Counted from the stretch's first letter, positions 1 through 10,124 are shown. The stretch: DNA of 42,216 nt from Deltaproteobacteria bacterium (GCA_028818775.1 JAPPNE010000173.1:1-42216); one strand, 5' to 3'. Program-made: numbers and translations. Notes: a model not told the origin generated them from the letters alone.

Positions 1-53
1 AAAGGGGACATCTCTGCTTTGTCAAAAGGGGACATTTTGGCTTTGGTTTGACA
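1..53. mobile_element. Probable insertion-sequence terminal repeats (element lies mostly outside the window)
   Basis: Two direct repeats of 21 bases at 1-21 and 25-45 both begin AAAGGGGACAT and end GCTTTG, with a period of 24. They are followed by GGTTTGACA at 45-53. Serial copies of one motif next to a TGTCA-type end fit the terminus of an IS21-like or similar transposon, with the element extending to the left. No transposase is visible. The AT-richer composition of these bases contrasts with the GC-rich sequence that follows. The family assignment is inference. Confidence 0.45.
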
Positions 54-126
54 ACATTTTCCGCCACATAGGCGAAACCGGCTCCACCCCGCCCCTGGAT
101 TCCTCCGGCGGAGACGTTATGAATCG

Positions 127-762
127 TCATTTCGTGGTCGGGGGGCTCGCGAACTTTTTCACGGCGAAGGTGGCGGCGTTGCGCACCCGCGCGTCGGCAT
201 CGTCGGTGGCGGCGCGGGTGAGGGCGTCCAGGGCTTCGGCGCTCACCTCCGTCGCCTTGGCGAGGCTGGTCACCACCGCCACGCGTACCAGCGGCTCGGG
301 GTCGCGCATGGCTTCCAGGAAGGCGGGTGCGCGACCGATGCCCGGCACGCCGGTGTCCGGCCCCTCGTGGATGTCCCGCAGGCAGTACACGGACATGCGC
401 CGCTGGGTGGCCGAGCCGTCGCGTAGAAGCGCTTCAAGGCGCCCTTCCACCTCCGGGTAGCGTTTGCCGAGGTCGGTGAGCAGGAGTTGCGTGGCCCAGC
501 GCAGGTCCTGGTCGCGGTTTCCCAGGCCGTGGGCGAGCACATCAAGGCAGAGGGCGTTCGGACGCGCCACTTGCCCGAGGGCGTAGGCGACGGGCCAACG
601 CGGCGCGGTTCGCAAGCGCCGGTCGAGAGCGTCGGCGACCCGGGGCTCCTCGGCCGCCAGGGCCACCAGTTCCTCGACGGCGCGGCGTACCACTCCCTTG
701 TCGGTTTGCTCCAGCGCTTCGAGCAGCGGCCCCATGCGCTGGTCCAGTGTCGTATCCCCCAT
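127..762 (-). CDS. HEAT-repeat protein
   Basis: The 211-residue protein consists of alpha-helical repeats of about 30-38 residues, for example RRAVEELVALAAEEPRVADAL and VRVAVVTSLAKATEVSAEAL. It lacks a signal peptide, membrane segments and catalytic motifs. HEAT and PBS-lyase-like repeats form curved solenoids that bind other proteins, so a cytoplasmic scaffolding role is likely but the partner is unknown. The end reads VRNAATFAVKKFASPPTTK. The ATG has no clear Shine-Dalgarno; a second in-frame Met nine codons in is an alternative start. It is followed on the same strand side by the glycerophosphodiesterase gene, 51 bases upstream, so the two may be co-transcribed. The family call is good; function is unknown. 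Confidence 0.75.
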   Translation of the reverse strand: MGDTTLDQRMGPLLEALEQTDKGVVRRAVEELVALAAEEPRVADALDRRLRTAPRWPVAYALGQVARPNALCLDVLAHGLGNRDQDLRWATQLLLTDLGKRYPEVEGRLEALLRDGSATQRRMSVYCLRDIHEGPDTGVPGIGRAPAFLEAMRDPEPLVRVAVVTSLAKATEVSAEALDALTRAATDDADARVRNAATFAVKKFASPPTTK

Positions 763-813
763 ACAGCGGTACTATTGCAGTGTCTGGCTAGTGTGCGGGA
801 TGGACGCGGCGTC

Positions 814-1641
814 TTAACGCGCTTCGGATTGACCGATCACGTCGCGCAGGCGGCCCGGGAAGTCCGTGATGATGCCGTCGACCCCCAGGGCCAGGAGCTC
901 GCTCATCTCATCGGCGTCGTTGACGGTCCAGACGTGCACCTCGACGCCCAGGGCATGGGCGGCGGCCAGGGACGCGGACGTGACGAGATCGATGCCCTGG
1001 TGGCGGCGCGGTATCTGGAGCGCCCGGCCGGGAACTTCGGACGGCGGCGCCTGCCCCGACCACAGCGCGGTCATGAGGGAGCGGATCTCGCCGGTGGAGA
1101 AGCCCGTGGCGACGGGCAGGCCGCGCGCCCGGATCACCGCGCGGGCGGAGCGCATGGTGGCGTCATCCTCCGCCGCCACCAGCACCTGGGGCGCCCTGCC
1201 GAACTCCTCGACGAGATCGAACAGCGTCTCCATGGCCGGCCCCGGCAATTCCTTGATCTCCACCGTGGCCCTGACGAGAGGGAACTCCGCGAAGAACTCC
1301 CGCAGGGTGGGGATGCGAATGCCCTGCCCGCGGAAGGGATGCGTCGAGCCGCCGTCGGCCGTGAAGCGGTAGCCGGCGTCGAGCCGCTTGATCTCCTCCA
1401 GGTTCATCTCCCGCACCGCGCCGCTGCCGTCGGTGGTGCGCTCGACGGTCGCGTCGTGGATGATCACGACCTCGCCGTCGCGGGTCGCGTGGACGTCCAT
1501 CTCGAGAAAGGTGGCCGCCTCCTCCAGGGCCCGGCGAAAAGACACCAAGGTGTTTTCCGGCTGGGTGCCGGCGGCGCCGCGATGGCCGGCGATGCGCGGC
1601 GGGGAACCGGAGAAGAATGCGTGCGGCGAGGGATCGGTCAT
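814..1641 (-). CDS. Glycerophosphodiester phosphodiesterase family protein
   Basis: The 275-residue protein starts MTDPSPHAFF and carries the GDPD TIM-barrel signature: HRG at residues 20-22, PENT at 28-31, EMDVH at 47-51 and IHD at 61-63. These supply the expected metal and catalytic residues (His20, Glu47, Asp49, His62). The family hydrolyses glycerophosphodiesters to glycerol 3-phosphate and an alcohol. The C-terminal half keeps the barrel end VHVWTVNDADEM and GVDGIITDFPGRL. No signal peptide is present, so a cytoplasmic location is expected. The frame stays open upstream to 1857, but that extension has no family similarity and would overlap the divergent promoter, so I chose the Met at 1641. 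It is divergent from the acyl-CoA carboxylase operon. Confidence 0.9.
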   Translation of the reverse strand: MTDPSPHAFFSGSPPRIAGHRGAAGTQPENTLVSFRRALEEAATFLEMDVHATRDGEVVIIHDATVERTTDGSGAVREMNLEEIKRLDAGYRFTADGGSTHPFRGQGIRIPTLREFFAEFPLVRATVEIKELPGPAMETLFDLVEEFGRAPQVLVAAEDDATMRSARAVIRARGLPVATGFSTGEIRSLMTALWSGQAPPSEVPGRALQIPRRHQGIDLVTSASLAAAHALGVEVHVWTVNDADEMSELLALGVDGIITDFPGRLRDVIGQSEAR

Positions 1642-1683
1642 GGTTCGGGCGTCTTGTGGAACGGATGGACCGTGGACCGTTCC

Positions 1684-1712
1684 TTGAATTTTCGCCTTGT
1701 GGAATCTATGAT
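1684..1712 (+). promoter_or_regulatory. Sigma70-type promoter for the carboxylase operon
   Basis: TTGAAT at 1684-1689 and TATGAT at 1707-1712 are separated by 17 bases, which is near consensus in a GC-rich background. They face the carboxyltransferase ATG at 1871. The predicted leader is about 150 bases and holds GC-rich inverted stretches but no riboswitch I recognise. Confidence 0.6.
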
Positions 1713-1870
1713 TCCTGGATTCGTTGTCGTCGCGGCCGCGGGCCGCCGGAACCATCGACATTGATAACCGCGGCGACCCTTCCGGGTCAAACAAGCAACC
1801 CGCGGGGGACTGGTGATCCGCCGGACGGGGAACGCCGCAAACCACGGAACCTACCACGCAAAGGACCTAG

Positions 1871-3421
<1,551 letters not shown>

Positions 3422-3444
3422 GGGCCCGGCGGAAGCGTCCGAAC

Positions 3445-4983
3445 ATGTTCAAACGAATCCTGGTGGCCAACCGCGGCGAGATCGCCGTCCGCATCATCCG
3501 GGCGTGCCGCGAGCTGGATATCGAGAGCGTGGCGGTCTACTCCGAGGCGGACCGCGACGCGCTCCACGTCAAGTACGCCGACTTCTCCTATCCGGTGGGT
3601 CCGGCGCCGTCGGCCGAGAGCTACCTGCGCATCGACCGCATCATCGACGCGGCCAGGAAGAGCCGCGCCGAAGCGATCCACCCGGGCTACGGCTTTCTCG
3701 CGGAAAACCCCGCGTTCTCGCGCGCCTGCGACGAAGCCGGCATCGTCTTCCTGGGGCCGGCCCCGGACGTCATCAAGCAGATGGGCGACAAGGTCCACGC
3801 CCGCGCCCTCATGAAGAAGGCCGGCCTGCCGGTGATCCCGGGCTCGGACGACATCCTCAGCTCCGAGGAGGAGGTGCTGGAGACCGCCGAGGCCATCGGC
3901 TACCCGTGCGTGCTCAAGGCCGTGGCCGGGGGCGGCGGCAAGGGGTTGCGGCTGGTGGAATCGAGCGACGAAGTGCGCTCGGCCTTCCGGGCGGTGCGCT
4001 CCGAGGCCGCGTCTTCCTTCGGCGACTCCCGGCTCTACGTGGAGAAGTACCTGGAACGCTGCCGCCACATCGAGGTGCAGCTCCTGGCCGACATCTACGG
4101 CAAGGTGCTGCACCTGTTCACCCGCGAATGCTCCATCCAGCGGCGCCACCAGAAGATCATCGAGGAGTGTCCCGCTCCAAGCATCGACGTGCGCATGCAG
4201 AAGGCCATGGGCAAGACCGCGGCCCAGGGCGCCAAGGCGCTCAAGTACACCGGGGCCGGCACCATGGAGTTCCTGGTGGACCGCCAGAAGAACTTCTACT
4301 TCCTGGAGATGAACACCCGCCTGCAGGTGGAGCACGCCATCACCGAGCGGGTCATGGGCATCGACCTGGTGAAGGCGCAGATCAACGTGGCCGCGGGCAT
4401 GCCGCTGCCCTGGTCCCAGCGCCAGATCCAGGGCGCGGGCCACGCCATCGAGTGCCGCATCTACGCCGAGGACCCCGAGACCGACTTCATGCCCTGCCCG
4501 GGCAAGATCGAGGGGCTGCGCCTGCCCGAGGGCTTCGGCATCCGCAACGACTGCGGCGTGTACGAGGGCGCCGAGATCCCCATCTACTACGACCCCATGA
4601 TCGCCAAGCTCATCGTCTGGGGCGAGGACCGCGCCGAGGCCATCCGGCGCCTCAAGCGCGCCTTGCGCGAGTACCAGGTCCGGGGCGTCAAGACCAACAT
4701 CCCGTTCCATCAATGGATGCTGCGCCATCCGCAGTTCATCGAAGGCGACTTCCATACCGGGTTCGTGGACGAGCAGCGCGGATTCATGCCGCGGGAGGAA
4801 GTCTACCCGGACCGCCACGTGGCGCTGGCATCCGCGGCCATCGTGGCGCTCCACCGGGAGCAGGAACGGGCGCTCCAGATGGTGGAGAAGGGTGCGTCCG
4901 AGCAGTCCGGGTGGCGCGACGTGGGGCGCCGGGAGGCGCTGCGGCTCAAGCCCGACGCGTCCGCCCCGGGACGCGGGTGGTAG
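3445..4983 (+). CDS. accC: Acyl-CoA carboxylase, biotin carboxylase subunit
   Basis: The 512-residue ATP-grasp enzyme begins MFKRILVANRGEIAVRIIRA. The glycine-rich ATP loop AGGGGKGLRLV lies near residue 165. The core motifs HIEVQLLAD, ECSIQRRHQKIIEE, EFLVD and FLEMNTRLQVEHAITE are intact. It carboxylates biotin on the carrier protein using bicarbonate and ATP. Family members without a fused carrier are about 450 residues; the extra C-terminal 50 residues here are helical and charged and may contact the carrier or beta subunit. It sits 23 bases after the carboxyltransferase gene and 4 bases before the carrier gene, in one operon. A longer upstream open frame exists but only overlaps the preceding gene. 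Confidence 0.95.
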   Translation: MFKRILVANRGEIAVRIIRACRELDIESVAVYSEADRDALHVKYADFSYPVGPAPSAESYLRIDRIIDAARKSRAEAIHPGYGFLAENPAFSRACDEAGIVFLGPAPDVIKQMGDKVHARALMKKAGLPVIPGSDDILSSEEEVLETAEAIGYPCVLKAVAGGGGKGLRLVESSDEVRSAFRAVRSEAASSFGDSRLYVEKYLERCRHIEVQLLADIYGKVLHLFTRECSIQRRHQKIIEECPAPSIDVRMQKAMGKTAAQGAKALKYTGAGTMEFLVDRQKNFYFLEMNTRLQVEHAITERVMGIDLVKAQINVAAGMPLPWSQRQIQGAGHAIECRIYAEDPETDFMPCPGKIEGLRLPEGFGIRNDCGVYEGAEIPIYYDPMIAKLIVWGEDRAEAIRRLKRALREYQVRGVKTNIPFHQWMLRHPQFIEGDFHTGFVDEQRGFMPREEVYPDRHVALASAAIVALHREQERALQMVEKGASEQSGWRDVGRREALRLKPDASAPGRGW

Positions 4984-4987
4984 GGCC

Positions 4988-5497
4988 ATGGCGTTCATCG
5001 CAAAGCTCGGCGGCCAGACCTCGGTGGTGCGCATCACCGAGACCGAAAAGTCCATCTACAAGGTGGTGGTGGACGGAAACGAGTTCACGGTGGACGGGCG
5101 GCGCACCGGCCGCAACAACTACTCGCTGCTGATCGACAACCGCTCCTTCGAGGTGGACGTGGACGTGGACGCCATGGAGGACGAGTACCGCGTGCTCCTC
5201 GACGGCCGCACCTACCACATCAGCATGTCCGACGAACGCCAGGTGCGGGTCGGCGGGCGGCAGTCCGGCATCGAGGTGTCCGGCCGCCAGGAGGTCAAGA
5301 TTCCCATGCCCGGCAAGGTCGTCACCGTGCTCGTGAACGAGGGCGACACCGTGGACAAGGGACAGGGCCTGGTGATCGTCGAAGCCATGAAGATGGAAAA
5401 CGAGGTGCGCGCCCCCAGCCCGGGAAAGGTCACGGAGATCCGCGTCAAGACCGACGAGGCGGTGGAAGCCGGGCAGGTGCTGGTGATCGTGGAGTGA
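4988..5497 (+). CDS. Biotin carboxyl carrier protein of the acyl-CoA carboxylase
   Basis: The 169-residue protein has an N-terminal beta-rich region (residues 1-85) and a C-terminal biotinyl domain (about 100-169). The biotin attachment motif EAMKMEN places the modified lysine at residue 135. A second conserved turn, PMPGKV, is at 107-112. It shuttles carboxybiotin between the two preceding subunits. The N-terminal domain resembles the linking domain that joins biotin carboxylase and carrier in fused alpha subunits, so this looks like a split version of a fused alpha chain. The start ATG is 4 bases after the accC stop. A palindromic repeat follows the stop and may help end transcription. Confidence 0.92.
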   Translation: MAFIAKLGGQTSVVRITETEKSIYKVVVDGNEFTVDGRRTGRNNYSLLIDNRSFEVDVDVDAMEDEYRVLLDGRTYHISMSDERQVRVGGRQSGIEVSGRQEVKIPMPGKVVTVLVNEGDTVDKGQGLVIVEAMKMENEVRAPSPGKVTEIRVKTDEAVEAGQVLVIVE

Positions 5498-5520
5498 ACG
5501 CCCCCGCCAAGAACTCCGCT

Positions 5521-5577
5521 CGCCCTGAGCCCTTCGACAAGCTCAGGACAGGCCTTGCGAAGCGAAGTCGAAGGGCG
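5521..5577. repeat. Dispersed palindromic repeat, copy 1
   Basis: The element contains CCTTCGACAAGCTCAGGAC and, further on, GCGAAGTCGAAGGGCG, the two arms of a repeat family also present at 29518-29609. It fills the space between the convergent carrier-protein and tatC genes. A folded transcript would form a GC-rich hairpin from either strand, so it may serve as a bidirectional terminator or mRNA stabiliser. There is no T-run. Confidence 0.8.
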
Positions 5578-5578
5578 C

Positions 5579-6400
5579 CTATTCTTCGTCCCCGTCGTCC
5601 CCTTCCGACATCCCCTCCTCCTTCCGCCTCATGAAATAAACCAGCACGATGGTGAGCCCGTAGAGCGCGGTCAGCGGCAGCGCCAGCAGGATCTGCGAGA
5701 CCACGTCGGGCGGCGTGAGCACGGCGCCCAGCACGACGATGCCGAGCAGGGCGTAGGGGAAATGCCGCATCATCATGCGGTGGTCGATGAGCCCCACCCG
5801 CGCCAGGAACACCCCCACCACCGGCAACTCGAACACGACCCCGAAGGCCAGCATGAGCTTGGCCGAGAATCCCAGGTACTCGCTCACGCGAATGGCCGGA
5901 CGGATGTCCAGTTGCGCGTACTGTTCCAGGAAAAAGCGGTAGCCCACGTCGAAGATGACGATGTAGCAGAAGCCGGCCCCCAGCAGGAAAAACAGCGTGC
6001 CGTAGACCACGAAGGCCCTGGCGTAGCGTTTCTCCTTGCTGTAGAGGCCCGGCGCCACGAATTGCCAGGCGTGCCAAAGGAGCACCGGCAGGGCGACGAA
6101 GACCGCGGCCACGAAGGCCACCTTGAGCTTGGCGAAAAAGGCCTCGGCCACGCCCGTGCCGATGACGGTGAGGCCCGCGGCTTCGAGGCGCAGCAGGGGC
6201 GCGGTCATGAAGGCGATGAGCCAACCCGCCACCGCGTAACAGGCCAGGAAGGCCACGAACACGGCCACGGCGGACCTGATGAGCCGCGAGCGCAGTTCCT
6301 CCAGGTGCGCGGTCAGCGGCATGCTGGCGTCGTCCGACAGCCGCTCCTTCTCTTCCGCGCCGACGCTCTCCTCCGCGCCCGCTCCTTCGTCCGCGTTCAC
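5579..6400 (-). CDS. tatC: Sec-independent (twin-arginine) protein translocase TatC
   Basis: The 273-residue protein has six predicted membrane segments. It carries the TatC signature [17 protein letters not shown] near residue 35, the receptor region for twin-arginine signal peptides, and the C-terminal hallmark [17 protein letters not shown]. It forms the substrate-recognising core of the Tat system in the inner membrane. The GTG start at 6400 overlaps the tatA stop codon by two bases, which supports a coupled tatA-tatC transcript. The first 30 residues are acidic and unlike family members; an alternative start is the internal Met just before PLTAHLEEL. The C-terminus is also acidic. Confidence 0.93.
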   Translation of the reverse strand: MNADEGAGAEESVGAEEKERLSDDASMPLTAHLEELRSRLIRSAVAVFVAFLACYAVAGWLIAFMTAPLLRLEAAGLTVIGTGVAEAFFAKLKVAFVAAVFVALPVLLWHAWQFVAPGLYSKEKRYARAFVVYGTLFFLLGAGFCYIVIFDVGYRFFLEQYAQLDIRPAIRVSEYLGFSAKLMLAFGVVFELPVVGVFLARVGLIDHRMMMRHFPYALLGIVVLGAVLTPPDVVSQILLALPLTALYGLTIVLVYFMRRKEEGMSEGDDGDEE

Positions 6401-6669
6401 TCTTTCGTGGGGGGATCGCCCGCTGGAGAAATGGTATTGGCGGGGGCGCCTTCTCCGGACGGCTCGGGTTGCGTGCTCTCGCTCGAAGGGGGCGTCTCGA
6501 TCTCGTCCGCCGCGGTTTGCAGCTCGCGCTTCATGTCGTCGGTGGTGCGGCGAAACTCGGCCAGCCCCCGGCCCAGGGCGCGCGCCATCTCGGGCAGCTT
6601 CTTGGGCCCCAGGACGATCAAGGCCACGGCCAGGATCAAGAGCAGCTCGGGCATTCCGATACCAAACAT
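6397..6669 (-). CDS. tatA: Twin-arginine translocase TatA/TatB-family subunit
   Basis: The 90-residue protein has one N-terminal membrane helix, [20 protein letters not shown], followed by the GPKKLPE hinge and an amphipathic helix [20 protein letters not shown]. The tail is acidic and low in complexity. TatA-type proteins oligomerise with TatC to form the translocation site. The Glu in the first turn (MPEL) and the GP hinge are TatB-like, but the short length fits TatA or a bifunctional form. No second Tat small subunit is visible, so this one may serve both roles. It is transcribed with tatC and divergent from the histone-deacetylase-like gene. Confidence 0.88.
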   Translation of the reverse strand: MFGIGMPELLLILAVALIVLGPKKLPEMARALGRGLAEFRRTTDDMKRELQTAADEIETPPSSESTQPEPSGEGAPANTISPAGDPPTKE

Positions 6670-6686
6670 TCCGACTCCCAGAGGGT

Positions 6687-6715
6687 AGGCTAAGGCATTT
6701 GCGGGGGGGAGTCAA
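6687..6715 (-). promoter_or_regulatory. tatA: Candidate promoter for tatA-tatC
   Basis: On the minus strand, TTGACT at 6715-6710 is followed after 17 bases by TAGCCT at 6692-6687. The -10 box is weak (3 of 6). The -35 box sits in the outer arm of the inverted repeat 6710-6758. Confidence 0.4.
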
Positions 6716-6758
6716 AGAGTGCTGCGGACGGCGCGGCGGCGCCGTCCGCGCTTTGACT
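6710..6758. promoter_or_regulatory. Nested inverted repeat between divergent promoters (possible operator)
   Basis: Inner arms GCGGACGGCGC (6724-6734) and GCGCCGTCCGC (6739-6749) are perfect 11-base complements around GGCG. Outer arms AGTCAAAG (6710-6717) and CTTTGACT (6751-6758) are perfect 8-base complements. Each outer arm contains a TTGACT -35 box, one for each direction. The symmetry about a divergent promoter suggests a protein-binding operator; cruciform or attenuating RNA hairpins are alternatives. Confidence 0.6.
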
Positions 6759-6782
6759 CGGTCTGTTGCGTAGTGGTATGTT
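6753..6782 (+). promoter_or_regulatory. Candidate promoter for the deacetylase-like gene
   Basis: TTGACT at 6753-6758 and TATGTT at 6777-6782 are separated by 18 bases. A start of transcription near 6789 would make the message nearly leaderless at the ATG 6793, consistent with the absence of a clear Shine-Dalgarno. Confidence 0.45.
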
Positions 6783-6792
6783 GCCCGTCAAC

Positions 6793-7818
6793 ATGCCCCG
6801 TTCCGCCATCGTCACCGACCCGGTGTTCCTCAAGCACGAACCGGGTCCGTACCACCCCGAGAACCCGCAACGGATCAAGACGCTTCTCGACCTCGCCGCC
6901 GAGGTCACGGGTGGCGGCGACCGCTTCGAGCTGCTGCCCTTGCGCGCGGCGGCGCAGGCGGAACTGGAGCTGTGTCACGGTTCGGACTACATCGACCTTG
7001 TCCGCTCCACTTCCGGGCACAACCGCTTCGCCCTCGACGGCGACACGATCACGTGCCGGGACTCGTTCGGCGTGGCGCTGATGGCGGTGGGCGGGTTCCT
7101 GCAACTGCTGGACGCGGTGGCGGCCTCCGACTACGGCAACGGCTTCACCATGGCGCGGCCGCCGGGGCATCACGCGCTGCGCAACCGCGGCATGGGCTTC
7201 TGCCTGTTCAACACGGTGGCCATCGGCGCCCGCTATCTCCAGGAGAAGCACGGCGCGCGGCGGGTCGCCATCATGGATTGGGACGTGCACCACGGCAACG
7301 GCTCGCAGGACGCGTTCTACGACGATCCCTCCGTGCTGTTCCTGTCGACGCACCAGTATCCGTACTATCCGGGGACGGGCGCCGCGGACGAGGTAGGGAG
7401 CGGCCGGGGAGAAGGCTACACGGTGAACGTGCCGCTGCCCGCGGGCTGCGGCGACGCGGAATACCTGGCGGTCTTCAGGGACATCATCGTCCCGGCCATC
7501 GAGCGCTACGAACCCGACTGGCTGCTCGTGTCGGCCGGGTTCGATTCGCACCGCGACGATCCCCTGGCCGCCATGGGCGTCACCGAGCAGGGCTTCGGGG
7601 TCATGGCCAACGCGCTGCTGGAGCTGGCGCGGAAACACACCGGCGGCAAGATCGCGTTTCTGTTGGAAGGGGGGTACGATCTCGCCGCGCTGCGCAACTC
7701 CGTGGCCACGGTGCTGGAGTGCATGCAGTCGGAGGAAGCCGCCTCCTTCGAGGCGAGCGGAGAGCGCATCGCGACCCGTATCCGCGAGGTGCTTCAAATA
7801 CACGAGCGGTATCGGTAG
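6793..7818 (+). CDS. Histone deacetylase-family deacetylase (HDAC-like amidohydrolase)
   Basis: The 341-residue arginase/deacetylase-fold protein shows the family motifs. These are PPGHHA with the catalytic His pair at 126-127, DWDVHHGNG with zinc ligands Asp164 and His166, AGFDSHRDDP with zinc ligand Asp251, and LEGGYDL with the transition-state Tyr. Bacterial members deacetylate small molecules such as acetylpolyamines or, less often, proteins (acetoin-utilisation type). No signal peptide is present. I chose the Met of MPRSAIVTDPVF, where similarity to the family begins; Mets up to 27 bases upstream are in frame. It precedes the fabF-fabH pair by 23 bases and may share their transcript, though no functional link is evident. 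Confidence 0.88.
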   Translation: MPRSAIVTDPVFLKHEPGPYHPENPQRIKTLLDLAAEVTGGGDRFELLPLRAAAQAELELCHGSDYIDLVRSTSGHNRFALDGDTITCRDSFGVALMAVGGFLQLLDAVAASDYGNGFTMARPPGHHALRNRGMGFCLFNTVAIGARYLQEKHGARRVAIMDWDVHHGNGSQDAFYDDPSVLFLSTHQYPYYPGTGAADEVGSGRGEGYTVNVPLPAGCGDAEYLAVFRDIIVPAIERYEPDWLLVSAGFDSHRDDPLAAMGVTEQGFGVMANALLELARKHTGGKIAFLLEGGYDLAALRNSVATVLECMQSEEAASFEASGERIATRIREVLQIHERYR

Positions 7819-7841
7819 AGCAACGCATCCTGAGAAACACC

Positions 7842-9095
7842 ATGGGAAATCCCAACGGACGCAGAGTTGTCATCACCGGCATGGGCATGTTGACACCCCT
7901 GGGCATCGGCGTGGAGGCCAACTGGGAAGCGGTTCAGGCCGGGCGCTCGGGGATCGGCCCCATCACCCGCATCGAAGGTATCGAGTCCTTCGCGTGCCGC
8001 ATCGGCGGCGAGGTCGACGACTTCAACCCCCTGGACTACATCGACGCCAGGGAGGTCAAGAAGATGGACCTGTTCATGCAGTACGCCATGGCCGCGGCGC
8101 AAATGGCGGTGGAGGACAGCGGGTTCTCCGTCAGCGGCGACGAGGCGTTCCGGGCCGGGTCCATCGTGGGCGTGGGCTTCTGCGGCATCGCCACCATCGA
8201 ACACTACCATGAAGTGTACCTGAAGCAGGGGCCGCGCAAGATATCGCCCTTCTTCATCCCCAAGGTCATCTCCAACCTGGCGCCCGGACAGATCGCCATC
8301 CGCCACGGTCTCAAGGGGGTCAACTGGACTCCGACGTCGGCGTGCGCGTCCGGCAACAACGCCGTGGGCGAGGCCTTCCACCTGATTCGCGAAGGGCGGC
8401 AGGACGCGGTCATCGCCGGCGGCACGGAAGCGGCCACGACTCCCCTGGGGCTGGGCGGGTTCGCCGCCATGAAGGCGCTGTCCACGCGCAACGACGAACC
8501 GGAGAAGGCGAGCCGGCCGTTCGACAAGGACCGGGACGGTTTCGTCATGTCCGAGGGCGCGGGCATGCTGGTGCTGGAGGAGCGCGAACGCGCGCTGCGG
8601 CGCGGCGCGCGGATCTACGCCGAGATGATCGGCTACGGCACCAACGGCGACGCCTACCACATCACCTCCCCCTCTCCCGACGGCGAAGGCGCCGCTCGCT
8701 GCATGGCGCTGACCCTGGAGGACGCCGGCGTCGAAGCGACGGAAGTAGACTACATCAACGCCCACGGCACTTCGACACCGTACAACGACGCCAACGAAAC
8801 CGCCGCCATCAAGACCGTGTTCGGTGAGCACGCCGGCGCGCTCGCCGTCAGCTCCACCAAGTCCATGACCGGCCACCTGCTCGGCGCCGCCGGCGCGGTG
8901 GAGGCCATCTACAGCGTGCTCGCGCTGCACCACGGCATGCTGCCCCCCACCATCAACTACGAGACGCCCGACCCCGACTGCGATCTCGATTACGTACCCA
9001 AACAGCCGCGGGAGGCGGACATTCGGGTCGCCCTTTCCAATTCCTTTGGATTCGGCGGCACCAACGCGTGCATCCTGCTCAGGAAGGCGACATGA
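7842..9095 (+). CDS. fabF: Beta-ketoacyl-ACP synthase II
   Basis: The 417-residue thiolase-fold condensing enzyme has the complete triad: Cys168 in TSACASGNN, His308 in NAHGTSTPYND and His345 in STKSMTGHLLGAAG, with Lys340. It elongates acyl-ACP with malonyl-ACP in fatty acid synthesis. Length and motifs match FabF, and the full KAS II pattern continues to SNSFGFGGTNACILL near the end. The start MGNPNGRRVVITGMG fits family members. The gene overlaps fabH by four bases (ATGA), indicating translational coupling. No acyl carrier protein, fabD or fabG is adjacent, so this pair may be a second, specialised set rather than the main fab operon. Confidence 0.93.
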   Translation: MGNPNGRRVVITGMGMLTPLGIGVEANWEAVQAGRSGIGPITRIEGIESFACRIGGEVDDFNPLDYIDAREVKKMDLFMQYAMAAAQMAVEDSGFSVSGDEAFRAGSIVGVGFCGIATIEHYHEVYLKQGPRKISPFFIPKVISNLAPGQIAIRHGLKGVNWTPTSACASGNNAVGEAFHLIREGRQDAVIAGGTEAATTPLGLGGFAAMKALSTRNDEPEKASRPFDKDRDGFVMSEGAGMLVLEERERALRRGARIYAEMIGYGTNGDAYHITSPSPDGEGAARCMALTLEDAGVEATEVDYINAHGTSTPYNDANETAAIKTVFGEHAGALAVSSTKSMTGHLLGAAGAVEAIYSVLALHHGMLPPTINYETPDPDCDLDYVPKQPREADIRVALSNSFGFGGTNACILLRKAT

Positions 9096-10087
9096 CACAA
9101 ACAGCACCGCGCAGCGTCATACTGGGCACGGGCGCCGCCGTTCCCTCCAAGGTGGTCACCAACAACGACCTGGCCAAGATCGTCGACACCAGCGACGAGT
9201 GGATCACCACCCGCACGGGCATCAGGGAACGGCGGGTGCTGGAGGACAGCAAGGCCACCTCGGACCTGGCGCTGCTCGCCTCGGAGCGGGCGCTGGAGGA
9301 CGCCGGCCTCGACGTCGGGGACCTGGACGCCATCATCGCGGGCACGTGCACGCCGGACTACCAGTTTCCCAGCCTGGGCTGCGTCCTCGAAGCCAAGCTC
9401 GGCGCCAAGGAGGTGTTCTCGTTCGACGTGAACGCGGCCTGCTCGGGCTTTCTCAACGCGCTCTCGGTGGCGGACCTGTTCATCCGCTCCGGGCGCATCG
9501 GCAACGCCCTGGTGGTGGGCAGCGACGTGCTCAGCCGCTACCTCGACTGGCAGGACCGCAGCACGTGCATCCTGTTCGGCGACGCCGCCGGCGCCGCTGT
9601 GCTGGGTCCCGGCGACAACGGCGACCGGGGCATCCTCAGCACCCGGCTCCAGACCGACGGTTCCTACGCCGAGACCCTCTACATCCGCGCCGGGGGCACC
9701 AAGAAGCCGGCCACGCGGGAGACCGTGGAGAACCGCGAGCACTCCATCTACATGAACGGCAAGGAAGTCTTCAAGGTGGCCGTCCGGTCCATGGAAGACA
9801 TCAGCCGGCGAGTGCTGGAGGAGGCCGGCCTGGGCGTGGAGGACGTCTCCCTGGTGGTGCCGCATCAGGCCAACCGCCGGATCATCGCCGCCCTGGCCGC
9901 GCGCCTCGACATCCCCATGGACAGGGTCGTCGTCAACCTGGACAGGTACGGCAACACCTCCGCCGCCTCGGTCCCGGTGGCGCTGGACGAGGTCCGAAGG
10001 GCGGGACGCATCGCCGAAGGCGACATCGTGCTGCTGAACGCCTTCGGCGCCGGCTTCGCCTGGGGCGCCTCCGTGATCCGGTTCTGA
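9092..10087 (+). CDS. fabH: Beta-ketoacyl-ACP synthase III
   Basis: The 331-residue enzyme has the KAS III triad Cys117 (NAACSGF), His258 (VPHQANRRI) and Asn288 (RYGNTSAAS). It begins MTQTAPRSVILGTGAAVPSK and ends LLNAFGAGFAWGASVIRF, both typical. It condenses a starter acyl-CoA with malonyl-ACP to begin fatty acid synthesis. The ATG overlaps the fabF stop, so fabF and fabH are made together. The product is almost certainly a KAS III; whether it uses acetyl-CoA or a branched or other primer cannot be told. Confidence 0.94.
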   Translation: MTQTAPRSVILGTGAAVPSKVVTNNDLAKIVDTSDEWITTRTGIRERRVLEDSKATSDLALLASERALEDAGLDVGDLDAIIAGTCTPDYQFPSLGCVLEAKLGAKEVFSFDVNAACSGFLNALSVADLFIRSGRIGNALVVGSDVLSRYLDWQDRSTCILFGDAAGAAVLGPGDNGDRGILSTRLQTDGSYAETLYIRAGGTKKPATRETVENREHSIYMNGKEVFKVAVRSMEDISRRVLEEAGLGVEDVSLVVPHQANRRIIAALAARLDIPMDRVVVNLDRYGNTSAASVPVALDEVRRAGRIAEGDIVLLNAFGAGFAWGASVIRF

Positions 10088-10124
10088 TGCCCGGGTCGCC
10101 GGCCCACCGACCGCCCTCCCTCAC

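Noticed and set aside
487-1764. Plus-strand open frame over the HEAT and glycerophosphodiesterase genes
   Set aside because: It is the antisense shadow of two clear minus-strand genes.
7826-7838. CATCCTGAGAAAC before fabF, matching 13 bases near pyrE (reverse of 12461-12473)
   Set aside because: The match is short, lacks the other arm of the repeat, and could be chance.
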